From Pararhodobacter aggregans (lineage in GTDB: Bacteria; Pseudomonadota; Alphaproteobacteria; Rhodobacterales; Rhodobacteraceae), in assembly GCF_003075525.1 (NCBI RefSeq), contig NZ_QDDR01000006.1:186001-250000 (forward strand): 64,000 bases of DNA. The letters run 5' to 3'. A program made the position numbers and the translations under genes. Shown in pieces: positions 8,056-16,444 of the stretch; position 1 is the first letter of the stretch; each line of letters begins with the position of its first letter. Below the pieces are notes generated by a model. That model searched no databases, was not told the DNA's origin, and worked only from the letters and a program-made list of their open reading frames with translations.

Positions 8056-9663
8056 GTGACTGACCTGCCGACAGATCCCGTGCTGAAGACCGTTTCGGGC
8101 GCCAGCATCGCGCCGCCCTTCCCGAATATCGGCGCCTTCATCCACGATTGCGCCCGGCGCTTTGCCGATACCATCGTCATCGATTGCTTCGAGGATGACG
8201 AGCGCCTCACCTATCAGGCCTATGACCGGCTCTCGAACAGCGTGGCCAACGGGCTCGAGGCGCTGTCGGTGGGGCCGGGCGACAAGGTGGCGACGATGAT
8301 GGCCAACAGCATCGCCTATCCGGTGATCTGGGCCGGTCTGTCGAAGCTGGGGGCGGCCATCGTGCCGGTGCCGACCAGCTACACCGCCGCCGAGCTGGAC
8401 TACATCCTCGGCGATTCCGAGGCCGTGGCGCTGATCGTCGATGACGAATTCCTGCCGCTCTTCGAGGGGTTGCGGGCCGGGGGCAAATACGCCGATCTCC
8501 TTGTCATCCGTCGCGGCGGCGCGGGGCTGCCCGATGTGGCCGGCCTGATGGCCGGGGACGACAGCCCGCGGGATCTGTCGGGGATCGGGCCCGACGCCAT
8601 CAACGGGCTGCAATACACCTCGGGCAGCACGGGCAGTCCCAAGGGCTGCATCGTCACACAGGATTACTGGATGCTGCTGGGGCGCTCGCTGGGGGCCAAT
8701 ATCCGCAGCCCGATCCGCACGATCCTGTCGCCGCATTCGTTCAATTACATGAATGGCCGCAACCTGTTGCTGACCATCATGGAGCGCGGCGGCACCTTCT
8801 ATCTGGGGCGGCGGCCCAGCACCAGCAAGCTGCTGGGCTGGATCCGTGATCTGGGCATCCATTTCACCTTCTTCCCCTCGATCGCGCTGACCCAGCCGGA
8901 AAGCCCGGACGAGGCCGATACGCCGCTGATGGAGGTCTCGCTCAGCGCCTCGCCCCCCTCGGTGCACCGCGAATTCGCCCGGCGCTTTCCGGGCGTGAAG
9001 GCCTTCGAACTCTACGGCATGACCGAGGTCGGCGCGGTGCTGGCGGGCGATCCCGACGATCCGGCGTTCTTCGCCTCGGGTCGGCTCGGGGTCGAGATGC
9101 TGGGCCGGGCGGTGACGATCCGTGATCCCGAGGGCAACGAATGCCCGCCGGGCGTGGCGGGCGAACTCTGGGTTGCCGGTCCCGCGATGTTCAAGGGCTA
9201 TTACGGCCGACCCGAGGCCACAGCCGAGGTCTTCCGTGGCCCCTGGGCGCGGACCGGGGACAGCGTGCTGCGCGGCGAGGATGGCTACATCCGCTTCATC
9301 GGCCGCATCAAGGATATCGTCCGGCGCAGCAACGAGAACATTTCCGCCCTCGAGGTCGAGACGGTCGGACGCGAGGCTGCCTGCATCGCCGAATGCGCCG
9401 TGGTGCCCGAGCCCGATGCCGAGCGCGGCGAGGAGGTGAAGATCTTCATCCGCCTGGCCGAGGGCTGTCAGGCCGACCGCGCCCTGGTCGAGGCGCTCGA
9501 CGCCCATTTCCGCGCCCGCCTCGCGGCCTTCAAATGCCCCCGCTATTACGCCTTTGTCGAGGATTTCCCCCGCACCCCGTCGCAGAAGATCCGCAAGGGC
9601 ATCCTGCGCAGCGAGCCCCAGCCGACGATCTTCGCGCTGGATGCCAAGGGGCTGCGCGGCTAG
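8056..9663 (+). CDS. AMP-forming acyl-CoA synthetase / carboxylate-CoA ligase
   Basis: 535 aa member of the ANL adenylating superfamily. It has the P-loop-like A3 motif YTSGSTGSPKG (about residue 190), A5 YGMTEVG, A7-A8 RTGDSVLRGEDGY...GRIKDIV and a C-terminal catalytic Lys in SQKIRKG. The overall layout resembles crotonobetaine/carnitine-CoA ligases (CaiC) and related CoA ligases. GTG 8056 is the start. As last gene of the transporter operon it probably activates the imported carboxylate with ATP and CoA. The hydratase at 2334-3122 could act later. The substrate is not deducible. Confidence 0.87.
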   Translation: MTDLPTDPVLKTVSGASIAPPFPNIGAFIHDCARRFADTIVIDCFEDDERLTYQAYDRLSNSVANGLEALSVGPGDKVATMMANSIAYPVIWAGLSKLGAAIVPVPTSYTAAELDYILGDSEAVALIVDDEFLPLFEGLRAGGKYADLLVIRRGGAGLPDVAGLMAGDDSPRDLSGIGPDAINGLQYTSGSTGSPKGCIVTQDYWMLLGRSLGANIRSPIRTILSPHSFNYMNGRNLLLTIMERGGTFYLGRRPSTSKLLGWIRDLGIHFTFFPSIALTQPESPDEADTPLMEVSLSASPPSVHREFARRFPGVKAFELYGMTEVGAVLAGDPDDPAFFASGRLGVEMLGRAVTIRDPEGNECPPGVAGELWVAGPAMFKGYYGRPEATAEVFRGPWARTGDSVLRGEDGYIRFIGRIKDIVRRSNENISALEVETVGREAACIAECAVVPEPDAERGEEVKIFIRLAEGCQADRALVEALDAHFRARLAAFKCPRYYAFVEDFPRTPSQKIRKGILRSEPQPTIFALDAKGLRG

Positions 9664-10588
9664 CGGCGGAGGGGGGCCGGGTGGTCGCGGTGGCCGGGCC
9701 GGGCCTCAGAAAGGGCGCCTGACCAGCCTGCCTCGTCGGCTTCCGGCCTTGGCTGTGGACATTGGTCCGAGCGCCGCATGAGGGGTGGCCAGGGTCCGCC
9801 GGTCTTCGCGGGACCGGCAATCCGGCGGGGGCAGTCCCGACGCCTCGCCCCCCGCTTCCCGGCCTGCGCAGCATTGCTGACGCACCGAACCAGAACGGCG
9901 CCTTTGCGGGGGTATGCTCGTAACCATCCGACATGCCGAACGACTTTTGTCTGGCGGTGGCGGCAGCTACCTGCCGGCAACTGGCTCGGACATGACAGGA
10001 GATCCTGCGCTGTCGGGGCTGATCCCGGCGCCAAGGACCATGAAACCCGGGGGAAGGAGTGGGGAATCACCCGGCTCAGGGCCGCGCTGGTCAAGACGCA
10101 GACTGGACCCCGCCAGCGGCGCCAGCCGGTCGAGGGCGCGGTCGGCCTCGACCGGCCGATGCCAGCGTAGCCTTCGCAGGCAAACCCCTCCGCGGGGCAG
10201 TCGCGCGTCCGGGGGTTTCAGCCCGCCCAAATCCAAGGAAAGACCAACCTTATCAAGGGCATGAGGTGGCGCAGCCGCGCTCGGCTGACCCAAGGAACGC
10301 AGGCGCGAAAGCCACAGGCTGAGGGAGGTCTCGGAGACAGGGCCCCGGCAAGGTTACTGGCGTCGACCGACTCGACAGGGCGGATGGCATTCTGCGGGCA
10401 GCGCGGCACGGCACTTGCCGCGACGCCAGGATCAGCCACTTGGTGCGCGGGCGTCGCCTGCCAGCCGCGAGACGGGAGACGGCTTCCATTCGTGATGGCC
10501 GCGATCACCCTGCCGCGGGGCGCCCCCTTTCTGCGACGGGCTGCATCGGTTACGCAGGGTGCCTGGCTGCATGGCAGGATTTCGTCCG
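9664..10588. other. 925-bp intergenic stretch without a supported gene
   Basis: Several short overlapping open frames exist on both strands, but none has a good ribosome site, a family-like composition or frame dominance. They are rich in Arg/Pro/Gly/Ser, as expected from noncoding high-GC DNA. I see no tRNA, terminator with a T-run or inverted-repeat ends. It may be decayed sequence between the ligase operon and the SLC13 gene. Confidence 0.5.
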
Positions 10589-12457
10589 ATGACCACTCCG
10601 CAACTCCTGATCTTCGCCATTCTGGCCGCCACGATGGTGCTGTTTCTCTGGGGGCAGTTCCGCCATGACGTGGTCGCGCTTCTGGCGCTGATGGCTTGCG
10701 TGGTGACGGGGCTGGTGCCGAGCGCCGAGGCTTTCGCAGGGTTCGGCCATCCGGCTGTCATCACCGTGGCCTGTGTCCTGGTGCTCAGCAAAGGCCTGCA
10801 CAACACCGGCGCGGTGGATTGGGTGGCGCGCGCCGTCTTGCCACGCGATGCCGGGCGGGTGAGCAGCATGGTCGCGCTGATGGGGCTGGGCGCCCTGTTG
10901 TCGGGGTTCATGAACAACGTGGGGGCGATGGCGTTGCTGATGCCGGTCGCCGTGCGGCTTTCCGACCGGCTGGGCATGACGCCGGGACAGGTGCTGATGC
11001 CGCTGGCCTTCGGGACGATCCTTGGCGGGATGACGACGCTGATCGGCACGCCGCCCAACCTGATCGTCTCGGGCTTTCGCGCCGAGGCGGGTCTCGGTCC
11101 TTTCGCCATGTTCGATTTCGCCCCTGTCGGCGTGGCGGTGGCGCTGGTCGGGGTGGCGTTCGTGGCGCTGGTCGGCTGGCGCCTCGTGCCGGCCCGCAAG
11201 GCCGCCTCGAACGGCGACTTCGCCACCGGGGCCTATCTGACCGAAGTGCGGGTTCCCGCGGACAGCAAGGCGGTGGGGCTGACCCTGCGCGGCTTCGAGC
11301 GCGAGATCGAGGACAGCGAGGCGCAGATCGTCGGCCTCGTGCGCAACGAGGTGCGGATGACGGCGCCGCATGGCGGGCGACAGATCCGCGAGGGTGACAT
11401 TCTGGTGCTGGAAGCCAATGTCGAGACCCTGGCGAAGGCGCTGGCGGTGCTGGGGATCGAATTGGAAGGGCAGGGCTCCTCCAAGGACAAGGACAAGGAC
11501 AAGGACGGGAACGAGGAGCAGGCGGCGAAGCCAGCGGAAGACAGCACCGTCGCCGTCCCGGCGCAGGGTGCGGCGGAAGAGGACGACAGCAAGCGTGACG
11601 AAGACATCGTGCTGCGCGAACTGGCCGTGTTGCCCGGATCCAGCATCGTCGGGCGGTCGGCCAGCGATCTCCGGTTGCGCACCCGCTACGGCCTGAACCT
11701 GTTGGCCGTGTCGCGCGAAGGGCAACGGCCAAGGGCGCGGTTGCGCACCTTGAACCTGAAATCGGGCGACCTCCTGCTGATGCAGGGGCCTGCCGAGGTC
11801 ATGGCGGATTTCATCAACGACACCGGCTGCGTCCCGCTGGGCGAGCGCGAGTTGCGCATCCCCGACAAGCGCATGGCAATCATCGCGGGCGTTATCATGC
11901 TGGGATCCGTCGGCATCGTCACCGCCGGACTCCTGCCGGCGGCGGCGGCCTTCACGCTGGGCCTCATCGCCTCGATGATCTTGCGGACGGTTCCGCCCCG
12001 CCAGGTCTACAGCGTCATCGACTGGCCGGTGATCGTCCTGCTCGCGGCCCTGATCCCGGTCGCAGGCGCGATGCAGGCCACGGGGGCCGCCGATGTGCTG
12101 GCACGGTTCCTCGTGGGAACCATCGCTCAGGGCAACGCCATCGCCGCCTTGGTGGTGGTCCTGATCGTCACGATGTTCCTGTCGGACGTCATGAACAACG
12201 CCGCCACCGCCGCCGTTCTGTGCCCCATCGCCATCGGGATCGCGGCGACACTGGGCGTCAATCCGGACAGCTTCCTGATGGCGGTGGCGATCGGGTCATC
12301 CTGTGCCTTCCTGACCCCCATCGGGCACCAGAACAACACGCTGATCCTGGGCCCCGGTGGCTTCGGCTTCGGCGATTACTGGAAGCTCGGCCTGCCGCTC
12401 GAGGGGTTGGTCGTGGCGGTCAGCATCCCGCTGCTGCTGTTCGTCTGGCCATTGTAG
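10589..12457 (+). CDS. SLC13/DASS family anion permease with two TrkA-C (RCK_C) domains
   Basis: 622 aa. Two membrane halves each carry the Asn-Asn hairpin region typical of the divalent-anion/Na symporter superfamily (GFMNNVGAM, about residue 110, and SDVMNNAATAAV, about residue 535). Between them is a cytoplasmic insert with two TrkA-C domains (about 215-290 and 345-425). A low-complexity acidic/lysine linker encoded by four perfect aaggac hexamers (11483-11506) separates these domains. This is the usual architecture of bacterial SLC13 permeases implicated in sulfate, citrate or dicarboxylate transport. ATG 10589 is chosen; 10571 and 10559 are in-frame alternatives. It appears monocistronic. 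Confidence 0.88.
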   Translation: MTTPQLLIFAILAATMVLFLWGQFRHDVVALLALMACVVTGLVPSAEAFAGFGHPAVITVACVLVLSKGLHNTGAVDWVARAVLPRDAGRVSSMVALMGLGALLSGFMNNVGAMALLMPVAVRLSDRLGMTPGQVLMPLAFGTILGGMTTLIGTPPNLIVSGFRAEAGLGPFAMFDFAPVGVAVALVGVAFVALVGWRLVPARKAASNGDFATGAYLTEVRVPADSKAVGLTLRGFEREIEDSEAQIVGLVRNEVRMTAPHGGRQIREGDILVLEANVETLAKALAVLGIELEGQGSSKDKDKDKDGNEEQAAKPAEDSTVAVPAQGAAEEDDSKRDEDIVLRELAVLPGSSIVGRSASDLRLRTRYGLNLLAVSREGQRPRARLRTLNLKSGDLLLMQGPAEVMADFINDTGCVPLGERELRIPDKRMAIIAGVIMLGSVGIVTAGLLPAAAAFTLGLIASMILRTVPPRQVYSVIDWPVIVLLAALIPVAGAMQATGAADVLARFLVGTIAQGNAIAALVVVLIVTMFLSDVMNNAATAAVLCPIAIGIAATLGVNPDSFLMAVAIGSSCAFLTPIGHQNNTLILGPGGFGFGDYWKLGLPLEGLVVAVSIPLLLFVWPL

Positions 12458-12719
12458 GTGCCTATGCCCGCCGGGGTTTGCCATCCGTCGATATCCGGGT
12501 GCCGGCCAGTGGCACTCGGTCGGTCCGGGCGACGGACCTGGACTGCGATCCCTGAGCGGCAGGTGGTGCGGGCGGGGCGCGGTCCGTCGCGTCATGCCAG
12601 CACGACGGTGGAGGCAGAGCGATTCCGGCGACGGATCGCGCGACCAGGCCAAGTTGGCACAGTCTCAAGGCGTCAACTTTCTCCCGCAACCGCCTCTCCC
12701 GGAATTTTTGCCCCTGCCA

Positions 12720-12746
12720 TGTCACAAAGGCCTGGGCCGCGTCGTC
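12720..12746 (+). promoter_or_regulatory. Candidate ECF41-dependent promoter
   Basis: A TGTCACA box at 12720-12726 is followed, after 13 or 16 bp, by CGTCGTC (12740-12746). TGTCACA at -35 and CGTC at -10 is the published signature of ECF41 promoters. It stands 33 bp before the CMD gene whose downstream partner is an ECF41 sigma factor, so the pair is probably autoregulated. The rest of 12458-12778 shows no gene. Confidence 0.65.
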
Positions 12747-12778
12747 ATCTCGTTGTCAGATCACCAAGGAGATACCCG

Positions 12779-13252
12779 ATGACACCCCGGATGACCGACC
12801 ATTTCAAACGTATCGGCAGCGCCTTCAACGGCCTGGTCACCTTTGAGACCGAGCTGCGCAAGGGCCCGCTGGACCATGCGCTTTTGCACCTTATCAAGCT
12901 CCGGGCCAGCCAGATCAACGGCTGCGCCTTCTGCATCCAGATGCACGTCGCCGAGGCGCTGAAGGATGGCGAAAGCCATCTGCGGCTGCATATGGTGGCC
13001 GCCTGGCGCGACAGTTCGCTCTTCACCGTGCGCGAACGGGCGGCGCTGGCCTGGACCGAGGCCTTGACCACCGTCGCCGCCGCTCATCCGACCGACGCGG
13101 ATTGGGACGACGTCTCGGCCGTCTTCACTGCGGATGAACTGGCCTTCCTGACCTTTGCCATCGGCGGCATCAACCTGTGGAACCGCACGCAGATCGCCTT
13201 TGCTGTGGCGCATGGGCTGGACCTGCCTGCTGAACGCCCGCATGCGGCCTGA
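12779..13252 (+). CDS. Carboxymuconolactone decarboxylase/AhpD-like protein (ECF41 partner)
   Basis: 157 aa CMD-fold protein with the AhpD-type redox motif C49-A-F-C52 followed by His56 (CAFCIQMH), as in alkylhydroperoxidase-like members. ATG 12779 has a strong aaggag ribosome site. The sigma-factor gene begins 11 bp before this gene ends, giving a translationally coupled two-gene operon. CMD proteins are one of the three standard targets (CMD, oxidoreductase, epimerase) found next to ECF41 sigma factors. The protein may sense or detoxify an oxidant or organic peroxide; that part is inference. Confidence 0.88.
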   Translation: MTPRMTDHFKRIGSAFNGLVTFETELRKGPLDHALLHLIKLRASQINGCAFCIQMHVAEALKDGESHLRLHMVAAWRDSSLFTVRERAALAWTEALTTVAAAHPTDADWDDVSAVFTADELAFLTFAIGGINLWNRTQIAFAVAHGLDLPAERPHAA

Positions 13253-14099
13253 TCCGGTCGACCTCTTTCAGGCGCAGCGGCCGCGGCTGCTGCGCCTCGC
13301 CTACCGGATGCTGGGCAGTCATGCCGAGGCCGAGGATATGGTGCAGGAGGCTTGGCTGCGCTGGCAGAAGAGCGAACGTGACCGGATCGCGGAACCCGCT
13401 GCCTGGCTGACCCGTGTTGTTTCGCGGCTCTGCCTTGACCAGATGAAATCGGCCCGCGCCCGGCGCGAGACCTATCCGGGCACCTGGCTGCCCGAGCCGT
13501 TGATCGAGGAAGACGACGACGCGCTGCGCCCCGACAACCTGACCCTGTCGCTGATGGTGGCGCTGGAGCGGCTGTCGCCGCTGGAGCGGGCGGCGTTCCT
13601 CCTGCACGATGTCTTCGGCCAGCCCCTGGACGAGGTGGCGCAGACCATCGACCGGGCCCCGGCCGCCACCCGGCAACTCGCGGCACGGGCCCGGGCGCAT
13701 GTGCAGATCGACCGCCCGCGCTATCGGGTACCGCGCGACACCGGGGATGCCTTGGCCCGTGCCTTCTTCGAGGCCTGCCGGACCGGCGACGCGACGAGGC
13801 TCGGCGCGATGCTGGCGCAAGGCGCCACGCTGCATGCCGACGGCGGGGGCAAGGTGCAGTCTGTGCTGAATGTCATCGAGGGCGCGGCCGCCATCACGCG
13901 CATGTTCGCGGCATTGTCCCGCAAATTCGGCAGCGAAATGGAGCTGTTGGGCACCACGACAATCGACGGATTGCCCGGCTTCATCTGCCGCATCGCCGGA
14001 TCCCTGCAGACCACCGCGCTGGAAATCGAGGACGGCCGCATCACCCGCATCTACATCACCCGCAACCCCGACAAGTTGAGTGGGGTCGTGTTGCACTGA
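13242..14099 (+). CDS. ECF41-family sigma factor with SnoaL-like C-terminal domain
   Basis: 285 aa. Sigma region 2 (LLRLAYRMLGSHAEAEDMVQEAWLRW) and region 4 (LSPLERAAFLLHDVFGQPLDEVA) are followed by a C-terminal SnoaL-like domain of about 110 aa. All three diagnostic ECF41 motifs are visible: WLPEP (in the linker between sigma 2 and sigma 4), DGGGK and NPDKL near the end. In characterised ECF41 proteins the fused domain, not an anti-sigma factor, controls activity, and no anti-sigma gene is present here. I start at ATG 13242, where the homology begins; the open frame extends upstream inside the CMD gene. Confidence 0.93.
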   Translation: MRPDPVDLFQAQRPRLLRLAYRMLGSHAEAEDMVQEAWLRWQKSERDRIAEPAAWLTRVVSRLCLDQMKSARARRETYPGTWLPEPLIEEDDDALRPDNLTLSLMVALERLSPLERAAFLLHDVFGQPLDEVAQTIDRAPAATRQLAARARAHVQIDRPRYRVPRDTGDALARAFFEACRTGDATRLGAMLAQGATLHADGGGKVQSVLNVIEGAAAITRMFAALSRKFGSEMELLGTTTIDGLPGFICRIAGSLQTTALEIEDGRITRIYITRNPDKLSGVVLH

Positions 14100-14113
14100 G
14101 CCTGTCGGGTGTC

Positions 14114-14141
14114 TTCTCGCGGCGCCCCTGTGCGCCGAGAA
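14114..14141 (+). terminator. Hairpin after the ECF41 gene
   Basis: Inverted repeat ttctcg(c)ggcgc / gcgccgagaa 15 bp after the sigma-factor stop codon. No T-run follows, so it is at best a weak or Rho-assisted terminator. Confidence 0.35.
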
Positions 14142-14537
14142 ACGGCCCTGAGATCTGTGCTTCTGATGTTTCTCAGCCGATCGGACGCCGAAGCCCGCGA
14201 CGATACACTTGCGGAGCACGCCGTCGACAATCCGCGCCGACCGCGGCGCGGCCTTCGGATGACGTGCAGTCGAATGCCGCAGGGCGGCTTGGGGCGGGAA
14301 GCGGACGTTCGCTGCTGCAGGGCTGAATGGCCGCTTTGGAGCGCGACCTGCCCCCCCTGAAACGCGACGAATCTTTGCAACGCCCGCTCAGGTCGATAAC
14401 GTCCAACCTACGTAGGACCCGGGCCCGATATTCCGTTGACAGGTGCGTGGGGACGTCAAAATACCCAAGAAGAGATTGCTTTAGGATGATATTGTCAGGA
14501 CTTCATAGTGCCCGCTTCGGTGCGAAGGGATAGATCT
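14142..14537. other. Intergenic DNA without a supported gene, entry to the AT-richer islet
   Basis: No open frame with a credible start or composition. Base composition drops towards the right end, at the border with the small orphan genes that follow. It may be the eroded left edge of a former mobile element whose integrase remnant lies at 15730-16321. Confidence 0.45.
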
Positions 14538-14741
14538 ATGGCAAGCAGTTCTTATATATTGATTGTCCTCCTTTTATATCTCGCGTGCTTTTTAGTCGGA
14601 TTGAGTAGGCCGAACTTCAGGGAATCATTGATTAGATGGATGACGTTTCAGGATCCGCTTGGCGTTAGGTTCCATACCGAGAACTTGTGGTTCACTTTTG
14701 TTAGTGTCGTTGTTTTTCTTGTGTGTCTGATTCTTATTTGA
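14538..14741 (+). CDS. Small two-helix membrane protein, unknown
   Basis: 67 aa (from ATG 14538, with gaaggga 8-10 bp upstream). Hydrophobic helices cover residues 5-23 and 48-66, with a short polar loop between. The DNA is much AT-richer than the flanking chromosome and the codon choice differs, which suggests transfer. I do not recognise a family. Its size fits a small membrane effector or immunity protein, but nothing in the sequence proves this. Confidence 0.5.
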   Translation: MASSSYILIVLLLYLACFLVGLSRPNFRESLIRWMTFQDPLGVRFHTENLWFTFVSVVVFLVCLILI

Positions 14742-14766
14742 AACTCGGATCTAATAATTTCAGACA

Positions 14767-14928
14767 ATGTCTCATAGGCCATCTCTAGGGAACAGCAGCG
14801 TTGGCGGCCTGATCAGCAATATTGACATAGGCCCTGCCGCGTTCCCGTTTAGCGTGATACGCTATGAGGGGAGTCTGTATTCTGTCCAATCCTACGGTGC
14901 TACGTTTGGTTTAAACCCTCTTATTTAA
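14767..14928 (+). CDS. Possible 53-aa orphan protein
   Basis: An open frame of 53 codons directly after the small membrane protein gene, in the same AT-rich patch. It contains mixed hydrophobic/polar residues ending in a YGATFGLNPLI tail. There is no clear ribosome site and no recognised family. It could be the remnant of a longer gene; an in-frame stop lies 10 bp upstream of the start. Confidence 0.25.
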   Translation: MSHRPSLGNSSVGGLISNIDIGPAAFPFSVIRYEGSLYSVQSYGATFGLNPLI

Positions 14929-15204
14929 GTGTCGACACCTTGCGCTCACAACTTCAAGTCTCTGCGCATTGCTGCCAATACTTGCGGCCAGCGCTGTACG
15001 GGCCTGCGGATGACCGGTTCGAAGAAGCTGCGCCGTCGCGGTGCCGGCTTGGTGAATGTCCACAAAAGGCCGGGGGCGTCGATTCGGCCGCGCGGGTCTC
15101 AAGAAAGGCTCGCCGCGCCGCCGCATGACCGCTTCGAGCCCATATTGCACATTCGAAATCCCAACGATATTGATGATTCAGACGCTGATTGGAGCTGATG
15201 CGGT

Positions 15205-15585
15205 ATGACAAAAATTTGGGTAGGCTATTCTGAACGTCTGGGCTTCCGAGATTTGATCATTACGTACATCGATCCGTATTTTGGACCACTTGAAGAGGAA
15301 GATGACGAACCCGTCGGTCTGTTCGAGCTTGATTTTGGGGCTTCACCAAACGGTCCAGGCTCTTTTGAAGTCTATGAAAAGACGCCGGAAAACGAAAACC
15401 TGTTTGGTTTGGACCACGTCCTAGCCCGGTTCCCATTTGAGGAAGTACCCGTTGGCTTGCGCACCATCAACTGGAGTAGAGCAAAAACTGTGTTCTTCAT
15501 CATGAATGACAAAGAACCGAAACGAGCAACTGATGGAAGCGTTTCGATCACAGATGTTTTGAACGTCAAGTTCGAGTGGGAGTGA
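15205..15585 (+). CDS. Acidic orphan protein, possibly immunity-like
   Basis: 126 aa, acidic (runs such as PLEEEDDEP, residues 28-36), no membrane segment or signal. AT-rich codon use is unlike the chromosomal genes around it. Small acidic cytoplasmic proteins of this kind are common among immunity proteins of polymorphic toxin systems, but no toxin gene lies next to it and I cannot assign a family. It sits between a small membrane protein and a decayed integrase, so it is probably cargo of an old mobile element. Confidence 0.55.
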   Translation: MTKIWVGYSERLGFRDLIITYIDPYFGPLEEEDDEPVGLFELDFGASPNGPGSFEVYEKTPENENLFGLDHVLARFPFEEVPVGLRTINWSRAKTVFFIMNDKEPKRATDGSVSITDVLNVKFEWE

Positions 15586-15729
15586 CCGGTAGCTCCGCCC
15601 CGCATCAGCGACATTCGCTCCAGATTTTGCTGCGCAATGCCACGACCGGCCGCTTCGGAGAGGCTGCACCGCGACACGAGCGCGTGCTCCACCGGCGGCA
15701 ATGGGCCGACCGGTGCAAAAAGGGGCCGA

Positions 15730-16321
15730 TCATCGAGAGGACCACAGGTCGATGCCCTCGGACAGGGACAATGCATCTTCGATGTCGACGCTGAGCCAGC
15801 CTGCCGTGCTGTCCCTTTTCGCGAGACCCGGCAACAGCCGGACCGCGCGCAGGGTCCCGGTTTTCTTGTAGATCTGTGCGTTCGCTATCCATCGCGGGGA
15901 ATGGGTCCCCTTGGCGCTCGGTCTGAGGACCAGGGACATAACCCAGCCCCGGACGATCCGCGCATCCTGTGGCGCGGACAGGGGCGGGCTTCCATGGACC
16001 CGGCCGGGCCAGAGGAAGTCAAGACCGAAGATCTCGGGGTCGCCGATCCAGCGCCCCGGCAATAGCCGGGCGGTTTCGGTGACCGCGAACCGGACCGGCC
16101 TGCCGGTCCTTCTTTGGATGATCGAGGGCCGCTCCGTTTTCCGCTCGGCGGCGAAGGCTTCGCGGAGCCGGATCGCGACCGCACAACTTGCTGTCGATGG
16201 CCATGTTGAACAGCGCGAGGTGGCGCGCCTTGCAGGGCCTGTCGAGCCGGACCCTGATGGGCCAGACGCGCCGCCAGTCCTTCGCCTGGCTCGGCCGGGC
16301 GAATGCGGTAAGGCCTGCCAT
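15730..16321 (-). pseudogene. Decayed tyrosine recombinase/integrase
   Basis: On the minus strand two frames together give a recognisable phage-type integrase. 'RVRLDRPCKARHLALFNMAIDSK' character (first frame, about 16270-16175) continues after a frameshift near 16175 into 'QRRTGRPVRFAVTE ... LSAPQDARIVRGWV ... KGTHSPRW ... LRAVRLLPG' (second frame). In intact relatives these read HSMRR, LLGHTK and a catalytic Tyr near the end. Here they are HSPRW, LPGLAK and a Trp, so the box-II Arg, the GH histidine and the Tyr are lost. The product would be inactive. It marks an old integration event for the AT-rich islet at 14.5-15.6 kb. Confidence 0.75.
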
Positions 16322-16444
16322 TGCGCGGCCTCACCGCATTCCGTTGCGCAATGCTGCTGACCCGGGCGGGTCGGGCAGCAACTGCGACATGACAGGACAC
16401 CGAAGGCTGGTCTACCATCGGGCCAAACGGATCCCAGGCGCCTT

